Source: Rhytidiadelphus loreus (taxonomy: Eukaryota > Streptophyta > Bryopsida > Hypnales > Hylocomiaceae). Taken from it: DNA of 64,000 nucleotides. Position 1 is the stretch's first letter, and the number at the start of each line of letters is the position of its first letter. The position numbers and the translations under genes are program-made. Location of the stretch: assembly GCA_947034895.1 (NCBI GenBank), contig OX344764.1, forward strand, positions 40,860,935-40,924,934, in the 5' to 3' direction. The notes beneath the pieces were generated by a model. It searched no databases and had not been told where the DNA came from. It saw only the letters and a program-made list of their open reading frames with translations. Below, in pieces: positions 22,810 through 33,054 of this stretch.

Positions 22810-24128
22810 GATAGTGAGAATATCAAAGCCATTTGATGTAGAGGGCCTTGAAACGGCAATTGCATTCATTGTGGCAAAGTTGTTGAATAATAAGGATGCA
22901 CACACAAATAGGTGTGAAGTCACCGAAAAAGGGTACACTAAATTCACATTTAAAACAATTAGCAATTCAAATGAAAATGATTCATTTGGTTCTTCATTGA
23001 TTCTCTTTCATTTTTGGGTGTTATAGTAACGTAGGGGGCCTCAATTGTTATGTAGCCTATTCAAATTTAATCTTCTTGCATTGCTAATGATTAGTTATTT
23101 GGCTCCTTACATGCTTAATGGCAGGTGTTCAATTTAGCAAGTGTTCAGAGGAAGTCATAATTATTCTCGACCATGAATATTTCCGGTAAAAATTTGTTTA
23201 GTTTGCCTTTGACTTCCTTATTGTCATCCACTTGTATTGTAGACAATGTCTTTTTAATAGGTGGGAGAATCACCATGACAATGACTATTCTATTGGAATT
23301 GATTTGTGATCTTTGAAATAGGATTAAGGACTTTTGGAAAGGCTACAAATTGTATTGCTTTGCTCATTATGGCCAATGCAATGAGTCCAAAGGCCATTTC
23401 CAAGCCAGCAAAATGGGTGAGTAAAATATTGCCCTTCATTTTGTATAGGTGATTTGAATCCTTGAATAATGAAATGAACATGTATTAATGAACATTTCTA
23501 GTTGGATAGTTGGTGGTGGACATTTCATCTCACTATTAGTGCTTATTTGCTGCAGGACAAGTGATGTGTTTGATACAAAACACACGCGATATTGTTTGGG
23601 GAGCCAAATTTGATGAGGCCATTAGGGAGGGGTGGGCCATGATGGAAGAATATGTGTGGGTTCGGCAAGGAAAAGATTGCACAAACCTCAGGTTCGGTTG
23701 TTCTAGTATAGAACTTGTATTATAAGATTATATGCTAAAAATACCCATATGTAGTTGTTATGTTTTAATATTCATTGATATGGGGGGCCGGGAGATGCAG
23801 GGCTTTATTAGAAGAATTTGAGGATGTCGAGAAACTTTCCGAGTCTGAGAATGGATGCTTGTTGTTACAACTCATTAAGGTTAGTGCAATACCACAACAC
23901 GAGTTAATATACTTGCTAGGTTAGTATTGTTTGTACCCCATTCTGTGAATATCATATGTACTAATGACAATTCCCCCTTAGGATGATGAGCACGGGACGG
24001 AACGCGCATTTACACAATCTCTGAGCGTTCAAATCAACACCACGGATATCTTTGAGCAGACCAATAATAGGTTAAACCAAGCTCGCGCAAACTTGGACAA
24101 CTTTGTGCCACGGGCAAATCGTTCGTGA
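22810..24128 (+). CDS. Six-exon gene of unknown family, 3' complete, 5' end not found
   Basis: Exons read from sequence: 22810-22988, 23125-23185, 23322-23416, 23556-23691, 23801-23879, 23982-24128 (stop TGA). All five introns are GT-AG, 102-139 bases long, and every junction keeps phase, giving 231 residues. The interior reads convincingly as protein: FDVEGLETAIAFIVAKLL early, KDFWKGYKLYCFAHYGQC in exon 3, DEAIREGWAMMEEYVWVRQG in exon 4, an acidic LLEEFEDVEKLSESENG in exon 5, and a polar C terminus. I do not recognise a family; there is no transmembrane segment. Exon 1 has a stop just upstream and no ATG, so at least one upstream exon is missing or lost. The GC-rich satellite lies directly on that side. 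It could be a 5'-truncated gene or one with its first exon beyond the array. Confidence 0.7.
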
Positions 24129-24432
24129 CTAGAGACATTGTTGTGGTGTATCAAACGGCAGCCTTGTACCATGGCATAAGACCCTATTTTGATTTTTGAG
24201 TTGGGATCATAAAAAGAAATAAGTTATTTATGAAGATAATAGTACTAAAGTCATGCTAGACATGTGAAATAGCAATGTGCTTGACAAAGAACTTCATTTT
24301 ACATTTCTATACTATGATTTTGCTAAACAATGTATGGATTGTTTATCTCAGATGGATGATCATATTTTGCTAAACAGTCCATGGTATATGAATGTTTAAT
24401 TGATTAGTGCCCAATACTTTAATGGTTTACAT

Positions 24433-24498
24433 ATGTGACCCCTCCCAAAAAATATATACCCATAAATGTGACCCCTCCAATAAAATATATACCCATAA
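24433..24498 (+). repeat. 33-bp tandem repeat, two units
   Basis: ATGTGACCCCTCC...ATATATACCCATAA occurs twice head to tail, in the 3' flank of the six-exon gene. From here to about 25.2 kb there are only unsupported short frames. Confidence 0.85.
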
Positions 24499-25249
24499 AT
24501 GTTGTGGCTTGTTATTCTTGGTTCACAAGTTTGAAATCCTCAAATATTGAAAATGTACAAATGTATGCCCTTGATTTAATCCCTTTGTTTGTAAATATGA
24601 TGGCTACACTTTTAATTAATATGAAACAAGTTTTATTGTTTGGATACCTATGAATGTACAGATAAATAAAATTTGAACAAAACCATGAAATCAGCTGGGA
24701 AATAGCTATGACAATTAATTGTGACAATTAGTTCCCAACTACACCTTCACGGTGCTTGATGAAGCACATGATGAAAGTTATATGGGAGCTCATGCTGTCA
24801 CACCCAATCCTTATGAGATATTTGAACAACCATCTTACTACACCTATCCTATGCATTGTATAATTGATTATATTGAGTTTTGTTCTCTCACGCAATTTAT
24901 AATGTGTCAATCACACTTAGGTATTAGTTCTAATTGGTAGGCAGTTAGGTGATGACTGCAACGAGGTTATAAAAGTGCAATGCAAGTATGGCTACATTTG
25001 AAGTCCGCCTCAAAGCAATATCGATGACTAATTAATATAATCGTTGTTGACATTATTATTGTGGCCTTATACTGGGTGAATTTTTGGGATTAGAGAAGTT
25101 TGTCCAATTTACATTTCATGGGCTCTATTATTTGCACTTGTAAATTGTAAACCCCAATATAACGTAGCACCTAATTCTGCGCTTATAAAACACCTATGTG
25201 ACGTGTTACTTCAAAGACTGAATATGCCAAACTCAAATCCTAAACTGAA

Positions 25250-25590
25250 CCTGCGGTCGCCCTGGAACACGCGGTCGCTGTCTGCTGCTCCGACCCGCAG
25301 TCGCCCTGTAACCCGCAATCGCCCCTACCTGTCGGACCCGCGGTCGCCCTCAGTACGTGAAGCCGCGGTCGCCCCTTCACCCGAAGTCGCCCACTCACCC
25401 GCAGTCGCCTTCAAGCCTAAACCCGCAGTCGCCTCTATTTTTTCCACCCGCGGTCGCCCCTTCACCCGAAGTCGCCCTAGCGTCCCAGACCCGCAGTCGC
25501 CCCTTCACCCGTAGTCGCCTCAATTTTTCCACCTGAGGTCGCCCAAGGCAGACCTGCACGCGCCCACACCCGCAGTCGCCCACGCTGGCT
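25250..25590. repeat. GC-rich motif cluster 3
   Basis: About twenty degenerate copies of CCCGC(A/G)GTCGCCC and CCGAAGTCGCC, separated by 5-20 variable bases, with no 83-base register. The open frames at 25203-25514 plus and 25395-25691 minus follow from the motif (TRSRP; RLRV). Confidence 0.8.
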
Positions 25591-25748
25591 GTCCACGTCA
25601 ATTCTGAAGCCCTGCCACGTAGGCAAAATCTATTTACCATGGGGTAAAATTTTTTACCCCTCCGCGACGCGATGTCAAGTAAACTCGACACTTCGTGACA
25701 CGCGACACGCGACGTCAGACGTCATACACGACGCCTAAACCCAAAAAT

Positions 25749-26090
25749 ATGTCAGACAAGACAACCCTGACAATGACAGAGTATGAGTTCATTGAATACG
25801 CTGACGATATACGACAAATGGAATGACAGCAATGGAAAATGAAGGGGAAAATTCTCACCAAGGACGTGAATGAAGACTTCTTCATTATCTTCTCAAAGGA
25901 CCGCTGCGCATCAGCAGAGGCAACCGCAGCATTAGAACTTTGCATTTCCGAATTCTGGTGTTGCACGTCCAAAGCGAGGTCTAAGAGCAGCAAGTACCGA
26001 CTACACTGCGTACAGATAGAAGCTTCTGAAGAACTTTGGAGCGTCAATGTTCTACAATGCGTGCAATTACGAAAACCGGAATTCTGCTGA
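25749..26090 (+). pseudogene. Unknown short gene with one in-frame stop
   Basis: From ATG at 25749 the frame reads 25 codons (MSDKTTLTMTEYEFIEYADD and on), meets TGA at 25824-25826, then stays open in the same frame to a stop at 26088-26090. The downstream ORF starts at ATG 25839. The total would be about 113 codons. The second part has Cys-rich FWCCTSKARSKSS and HCVQIEAS segments. I do not recognise it. A single nonsense change in an otherwise intact frame suggests recent inactivation, or that only the downstream 83-aa frame is used. GC content is higher than in the flanks. Confidence 0.35.
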
Positions 26091-26262
26091 CAAAGTGGAC
26101 GGTACTAAAGACGGAGAGCAGTAGTCGTGTAGGCTCAGAACAACTGAACTTGCTTCTATTCGGATTTGAAGATCCAATAGTCATGAATGTCTTTTGATCT
26201 TGTATGAGTTTGTGAAGATGAGTTTTCTGATTTTTCAATCTTTAACAATCTTGTGAGCATTT

Positions 26263-26511
26263 ATGTGGTTAAGGGGAAGTACAAGAAGGGACACTGGACC
26301 ATCATTATGCATCAAATTATGGGATTTCACATTTCACAATTACATGATTCACCGATATCTTTCCAAAGAATGGGAAAAAAATAGAGTGAAAATGGGAAAA
26401 CGTTTTCCACTTCACTACAAGATTTGGCCTCAATCTACATCGGCTTCAACAGCGAGCCTTACTGGTAGTTCAGTTCTTCCAGAAAAACTGGACATTGACA
26501 GTCATTCATGA
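26263..26511 (+). CDS. Short unknown ORF (82 aa), possible terminal exon
   Basis: The frame reads WEKNRVKMGKRFPLHYKIWP followed by a Ser/Thr-rich tail ending DIDSHS. Composition is more protein-like than other short frames here, and it lies 170 bases downstream of the broken gene at 25749-26090. I see no promoter, no upstream exon and no family. It may belong to the same broken gene or be chance. Confidence 0.2.
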   Translation: MWLRGSTRRDTGPSLCIKLWDFTFHNYMIHRYLSKEWEKNRVKMGKRFPLHYKIWPQSTSASTASLTGSSVLPEKLDIDSHS

Positions 26512-26789
26512 TGAACGTCGGTGCTCCAACGGTGGTTGCTGAAATTGACAAAGAAACTGACAGGACAGTAGGATAAGCCAGCTACTTCACTGAAACCATC
26601 AAAAAATTAACCAAAAAAATTAAACTGACATCAAGTAATTACAAAAGAACAGCGTACTGTCACTTTAGAAAATTTCCTGTCAAAATGTTGTCATTTTGGA
26701 CACATTTCCCTTGTAGTGAAAGGACCTCTTTTATTTATTATATTAGTTGTAAGATTACACTTAGTACAAAAAAAGACATTTAGAAGAAT

Positions 26790-27669
26790 CAAGTGCTATA
26801 ATTTTTATATCAATCATAATAGTTTTGGCCACTAAAAAGCCATTTTAAAAACTTACTGCAAGTAAAATTTCTCAAACAGAGGCGAGCAATCAAGACCCCC
26901 CAAGTTTTTTTAAATGATTAGATTTTTTTAATTTCTTAACCGTTGAATGGTGCCATAGAACTTTATTGTTTGATGGATGACAAAGAATTCTTCTATGTAA
27001 GATAGAGGAAAAAAGGTTCATCTTTTGGAAAAAAAATTGTGGAAAAAAGAAGTCTTGCACATTAATTTGACCTCCAATGAGTGCTGAAGCAAATGATTCA
27101 CATAGTGCTCTAAATGATGAGTTCCACACTTCCATAGTTACAAGTCCATTTTTTTAAGGTTTAATTGAGTTTTTTTTAGAAGAGGATGACAATTTAATGC
27201 CCAATTGCCTTAAAAAGAAAATGGGCAACTTCAAGCCTATATAAAAAGAAAGTAAATGTGTTTAAAAATGCAAGACTGTATCGTTGCCACAATGTCTCTA
27301 AAATTACATATAAAAATTACATACTCAAAATTGACCTTCAATTCAAGCCTTCAAAATGAGAAGCCATGGAACTATGAATCTTCTTCAATTGAAAGAAAAG
27401 TCACATGTATAACCATTTGTCCAAAAACTTAAACTAAAACATTGGAATTAATTGTTTTCTAAAAAGATCCATAACCAAATAATGTCAATTATTAGACTTC
27501 AATCATTAGTGCATTCACCCCATTCAACTATTTGAGCCTCACTATTCATGACCATTTGCCACCTAACTACTTTAATAGAGCATTCAATGATCAATTGACA
27601 TTTAGGTATACTATGCGTTGCAAGAATTAAACTCATTGATTACCCTTGCAAGCTGAAATTGGACACTAA
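26790..27669 (+). repeat. Dispersed repeat families B and C, left part
   Basis: Family B lies at about 26890-27130, with GATGGATGACAAAGAATTC and the uninterrupted GAAGCAAATGATTCACA site. Family C starts at about 27545. Near 26800-26830 is the empty counterpart of the Stowaway-like insertion at 8419. The minus frame at 26890-27135 is repeat sequence. Confidence 0.6.
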
Positions 27670-28155
27670 GGGCCACTTCACACTATGGTTGTCCAAGTTG
27701 AAAGGCCATAGCATTGAATGGCCAAACTTTGTTGAAAGTTCAAAGAAATGAGCAATAAATAGGCAATAAAGTATAGGAATTGGAGCCTTTGGCCGGCCAT
27801 AGTGTAAAGCCTCCAAAGGCCAAGCCGCCAAAGTCCAAACCCTTGGCAATGAATTCCCACGGCCTAGAATTCAACTTGGATGGCCATAATGTGAAGCCTC
27901 CAAAAGCCAAGCCCAAAGCTCAAACTTTTAGTAATGAACTCCCACCTACCAATCTTACGATTGAAATCTTGTCATAAGTTGATGGCCTCTTGGCCATAGT
28001 TTGGGCATCTATTTTTAGCCAACCCAAATTTCCTTTGAGTTGGAAGGTATGATGGCCTTTGGACTTGTGCCTTTTAGTGTGCCTTTTGGTTTCTTGAAAT
28101 TTGATTGGTGGAAACCCATGGCCTCTCAACCTTTGGCCATAGTGTGAAGTGGCCC
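27670..28155. mobile_element. PIF/Harbinger-like MITE nested in family C (486 bp)
   Basis: Perfect 19-bp terminal inverted repeats, GGGCCACTTCACACTATGG and CCATAGTGTGAAGTGGCCC, are flanked by TAA on both sides (27667-27669 and 28156-28158). The uninterrupted site in the family C copy near 3070 reads GACACTAATAGTAT, with a single TAA. The 3-bp TAA target duplication and GGGCC terminus fit Tourist-type non-autonomous Harbinger elements. The interior repeats AAGCC(T/G)CCAAA(G/A)(G/T)CCAAGCC-like text. Small frames inside are not genes. Confidence 0.9.
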
Positions 28156-29189
28156 TAATAGTATTATGGACATGGGCATGAACATTGCAACCTTAATCAC
28201 ATTAAACCTCATTCTTGGAAAACTTGCTAGCTATGCATCAAAACTACCTAGAAATCTAAGCATGATGAAAAACTCTTGGTAGAATTGAATTTGAATAGAA
28301 ATTAAAGATCTCACTTTCAAGCCATTTTCATGTTCTTCATGTAACATGGAAATGGAACACATACTACTAGTAACTGAGAAAGTGTTTGAGAAGATCTCGG
28401 AGAAGATCCTTTGCACATAAATGAAAATAACTTCTCAAGTAAATCTTCGCAAATCGCTTGAAAAGTTCCTCTGATTGTTTTATCTAAAACCATTTTGACC
28501 TTTGACCTTGATAGAAAAAATGTCTATGACAGTGTATTGAGTGAAATGCTTGCAAAGATCATTTAATACTCTTAGAACAGTTAGAAGATATGTGAGAAAG
28601 ACTTTTGACATAGGTCTAAGTTTGTGGATAGGAGGGAAAAATCTTTAGAATCATTGTGAATGACTTGAAGGTTTAGCTTTGGCTCTTCGACCTTTAATCC
28701 TAACCCAAATTACCCCTTGACTCTTTAACGTTAATCTATATCCCTTTACGGAGAGATATAGGAAAAACTATGCCTACGAAAATGTATAAGAAGATTTTTC
28801 GATATTTCTATATAAGTGGAAAAAAAACTTGTAACACATGTCTTGGTCCATAGATATTTTAGAAAAAACTTTAAAATCATAGAAAATGACTACAGTAGGA
28901 AGATCTTTTAACTATTAGATCCATTAAGTCTTTGAAAAGTTGACCCTTAATCGTTTTAAAACTTCAAAGAGATGGAAGAGTATGTTTCTTCACATTGCAA
29001 TGTTGTTATTTATTTTCAAGGGATTACTTTGTTCGTTGTTTTTCCACATTATTAATAATGATTATCTTCAAAAAAAATAAACAATAAACATTTTGACAAA
29101 TTAACCTCAATAACTCCTTGCTAATCTGAGTGCTAAATAATCTTGACATGCATTAGTCTTATTATATCATATTATAAAATCTAGTTTAA
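28156..29189 (+). repeat. Family C remainder followed by family A, copy 7
   Basis: Family C resumes at TAATAGTATTATGG and runs to about 28371. Family A begins abruptly at about 28385 (GTGTTTGAGAAGATCTCGG), lacking its usual first third. Similarity to family A continues to about 29180. Confidence 0.6.
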
Positions 29190-29506
29190 CCCCTAAATGC
29201 CCAAGGCACCACATTTTGGTGTCGACAAAACTTTGAAGTTAAATAAAACCTTACTAAATTACTATTTCTATTGTTTTTTAAAATTGAATACCTTGGAAAG
29301 TCTTAGCGTAGTATCAAAAAAATCAAATTTGAAATTGAATGTTTATGATTTTTTCTATTCAAGATTTTGTGCAAGGATACTTAAGGACTCTTAAAAATGA
29401 GGTCCAACACTCCTTCAACATACAAGTACCAAAATTAACCCCTAAAGGACCAAACGCCAACATTTTTTTGGCAACATAGCAATTTTAGGCATCTCACTGT
29501 AAACAA

Positions 29507-29537
<31 letters not shown>

Positions 29538-30393
29538 GAAAATTTGACACAATGTGTGCCTGAGGAATAGCTTTAAGGCACAAAAAAATTCATAACTTTT
29601 GACTACATGGTTAAAAAGTTATTGCATGAAATGTAATTTTTAGCAATTAGTGGGTAGCTTGGGCAACCCAAAAAACTTCTTTAAAAATCACTTTTAAAAA
29701 GAATAAAAATTTGAAATTGATTTTCTTGATTTATATATTTGTGAAAAGCTTTGAATCAATCCATTTTGATTTACAAGATGAAGTTATGAGGTGTTCTAGT
29801 TTGTGGCTACTTATGGATTTCCTATCCAAAAATAAACTTTGGAGTCCTTTTTTTAACTCAATTTTTTATATTTTTTGAAAAAAATAAAAATATATGATGT
29901 AGATTGTTTATGTATATATTACCACCACTGGGATTGAAATTTTTCAATTTTATAATTAAATTCTTAACAATTTAGTGTTTTGAATCACTTTGTACTTCTT
30001 TCAACTTATTATTTTTTTCCTATATGTTGTGCAATTCCAAATGATCAAAAAATTTTCAAGTATATAACCAACTTGACTTGAGAAATGAATCCAAAGAGTA
30101 ACCACCTTTTTAGACAATTTTTCCATACAAATGTGACCTTGTGAAGTGCAGTTGCCTGTATTTTCACAAGGCCAAAAAAATTATTTTTGTCACTTGAAAT
30201 GTTAAAATCTTGCAATCTACACTATGAAAAATTCTGAAATTTTTTCCACATCTTTTCAAAATAAGTTATTTTACTAAAAGATCCTACAGTTATATGTGTC
30301 TAGAAATGTTTTTCATCTAAAATTTGGTGCTAGTATCAAAAATGGCAGTTTTAGAGCATTTTTGGTGAAAACATAGTCTCTCACTTTTAGGGG
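29190..30393. mobile_element. Possible TTAA-flanked element (1204 bp)
   Basis: CCCCTAAATGCCC on the left and CTTTTAGGGG on the right are inverted termini of 8 bp, each bordered by TTAA (29186-29189 and 30394-30397). A second internal TTAACCCCTAAA lies at 29435-29446, so the true left end may be 29439. TTAA targets and a CCCT-like start recall piggyBac, but the termini are short and no transposase is seen. A run of about 24 T lies near 29509. The open frame at 29197-29394 is AT-rich noise. Confidence 0.4.
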
Positions 30394-31394
30394 TTAAGGC
30401 TAAAATCTTTATCAGTGTTTATTCTCTAACAAATCCAAATATGAAATCCTTTAATTAACTTGTTTAAATTCATCCTCCTAAAATTGTGCGGTGAAAGTCC
30501 CATTGGACTGCAAGTTCTTGAAATATGCCTAAACTTCAAAATATAAACTTTTCTATCTCATCTCAAAGATTTGTAGCATTTTCAGAAAAAAATTGTGTAC
30601 TAGATAACTTTTGTATTTCAGTTAATTTGTTGGACAATATGTTGAAAATACTTTGATAAAAATTTAACAAAAACAAATTTCGTATTTATCTTTAAGAAAT
30701 TAAAAAGCAGAAGGTAGTACTTTATGAGACACAAAAAAAAAATCGCTAACTTTCATAAGAAATTCAGAATTATAAATCCCAATGGTAAGAATGTTATTTT
30801 AATAAGCAATATATATCATTTTTTTTAGTTTTTATTAATCATTTTTCAAAATAGAGATAAGAAATGACTTCATATATTTTCTCTACCTGTAATGCCCACA
30901 TAATAAAAATCTCCATAACTTAAGTTTCATCTCTCTTTGGAATTGATTGGTTCAAATGTTGTTGTGTACAGATAACAATCTATAAAATAAAATAAATAAA
31001 ATAATATTTTTTAGAATACATTATTAATTGCTTACTTTGTCATTATAATCAAAAAAATACTTATCATTTTTGCAATATTTATTATAATGAGGTGAAAAAA
31101 GCTTCACATATATAGATTATGTTGGTTAGAAACCACTACAACAACACTAGCATGTAAGGATGGAAACGGGAGTCTACAAGCTTTGAAATCATGTATAAGT
31201 ATATATTCTACAAGCATTGAAGGTGCTTATAGTATAAACACCTATTAAATAGGTATTTACAACAGAGATAGATTAGAAGATTAGAAGATTTTTATAATAT
31301 AGACACCTATAACTTAGGTATATAGATTCCTATGCTCATATGCTCATGATTGTAGATTCACATTATAGAAATTGTGATTCATTCCACTTGAATT

Positions 31395-31977
31395 CCCGGG
31401 GAGGACACTCCCTATGTTTTAGCAACCTACATGCGGCGGAAAAAGTAAAACAAGTAATACACCTTAAAATTTAATTTCTTTTTCAAAAAAAAAATTATGG
31501 ATAGATTTTACTACTTTAGAAGTTTATGTTTTGAATTATTGGTATTTTTTTGTGCTAATAGTAATTAGTTATAAATTTTTGAAGAAAAAAGATACACTGT
31601 AAAGCTGAAAATAACTTTCACACCTCTATATTATATAAGAAAAAAAATTTGAAAAATGAAAAGAAAATTATATAGAATAGCTTTCTATTGAAAGTTTATT
31701 TTGGTTGAATATTGATGCAATAGTCATCTTCATGTGAGCTCTATAAATATTTTAGTTGGAGAACATGCCATTTTAGTTCATTTTTCAACCCTTTCTAGAC
31801 AATATATCTTGTGTTATTTGGAATTGAATTTTTTGTCAATAGAAACCTTTAGTCATTGTTAAACAAAGCTCAAAATTTTAAAATGAAATTATAGTTTATT
31901 CAAGGTGAATTACATGTATTACTTTTTCCACCGCCGCACGTGGGTACCCCAAATGTAGTGAGAGTGTCCTCCCCTAG
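31395..31977. mobile_element. hAT-like MITE, copy 3 (583 bp, 8-bp TSD)
   Basis: A perfect 8-bp duplication, CTTGAATT, lies at 31387-31394 and 31978-31985. The ends are CCCGGGGAGGACACTC and, inverted, CTAGGGGAGGACACTC. Similarity between the two ends continues for about 70 bases (CGGCGG, GGAAAAAGTA, CACCTT). The interior is a diverged relative of the hAT-like elements at 2227 and 5448 (GAAGTTTATGTTTTGAATTA and ATGCCATTTTAGTTCATTTT are shared). Confidence 0.85.
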
Positions 31978-32639
31978 CTTGAATTAGTGATGTGAAAGTT
32001 ATGAAGAGTCTTCTTTTATAAGCTATGTGGGCATTTTTTGAGAAAATAAGGTGTTAGATTTAATTTTTAATTCAATATTCACAATTTTTTTTTTAAATTA
32101 AAAGCTTTATAGGGTGTAGGTTACTTGCTTCAACAATCTTAATGCTAAGATTGACATGTAGGCAAATGCACAATATGGTCATCTAATTCTTAAACAAAGA
32201 TTCCACAAAGATTAAGACATTTTGTGCACATTGTGCATTTTGTTAAAAATACTAGTTTTAAAACCAATTTTAAAATTATGTAGCATTATCCTAATGAAAA
32301 ATAAATAGATTATATGCTCGTATAAACAACAGATCAACTATTGAATCAAAATTAGTTTGTAAAATTAATTTCTTTTTAGATTTTGAATCTCAAAATTTCC
32401 ATTTTAATATTAGTTGGCCAATTTCTATCCAAACTTTGATTGTAAAAATTTTCCACATTTGATTTTAGATTTCATAATTCAATAAAAAAAATTGCCTCTA
32501 AAAATACATTTTAAAGTATATTAAAAAATAAAATCCTTTAAAAAAAAATTTAAATAGTTTTAAGAAATGAATAAATCACGATTGCTAGCATGTGAGCCTA
32601 GGATCTTGAGTCTAAGAGCCTAGAAGCCTAGGCTACTAT

Positions 32640-32945
32640 GTTATAGGTACCTATATTATAGGCACCTTCTACAGTTTTAGGATATTTATATTATAGGTGT
32701 CTATATTGTAGGTACCTATGTTATAAGCACCTTCTATGGTTATAGGATGTTTATATTAAAGGTGCCTAATAATATCCTAGGTGTCTATGTTATAGATACC
32801 TATGTTATAAGCACCTTTCATGGTATAGGATATTTACATTATAGGTGTCTATGTTATAGGTACCTATGTTATAAGTACCTTCCATAGTTATAGGGTACTT
32901 ATGTTATAGGTATATATGGTCTAAATAGGAACCTGCTATCAAATA
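32640..32945 (+). repeat. Minisatellite of GGTACCTATGTTATA units
   Basis: Four or so degenerate units of roughly 65-85 bases combine ATAGGTACCTATGTTATAAG, CACCTTC.ATGGTTATAGGA and TTATAGGTGTCTATGTT. It lies inside the CACTA-like element, and similar text near 31220-31330 suggests sub-terminal repeats of that element. Confidence 0.75.
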
Positions 32946-33054
32946 AGAGGTATATATGGTCTAAATACCTTCAATAGTTGTAGAGTACCTACTTACACCT
33001 AGGCTCAAGGCTCGTAGGCTCGCATTTTTAGGCTCACATGCTAGCGTTGTTGTG

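Larger units (their letters stand above)
31134..33054. mobile_element. CACTA-like inverted-repeat element with nested insert (about 1.9 kb)
   Basis: The left end CACTACAACAACACTAGC (31134) matches the inverted right end CACAACAACGCTAGC (to 33054), both followed by ATGT(A/G)AG. Sub-terminal text TCTACAA...ATTGAAGGT occurs at both ends in inverted orientation, as in CACTA elements. An inner copy of the end, GCTAGCATGTGAGCCTA (about 32584), pairs perfectly with the right end, so a shorter 32577-33054 element is an alternative. No matching 3-bp target duplication was found. Coding capacity is absent. Confidence 0.5.

Noticed and set aside
23261..23305. An extra exon (WENHHDNDYSIGID) in the six-exon gene
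   Set aside because: It would need a 16-base intron before the next exon. Skipping it gives a normal 136-base intron with correct phase.
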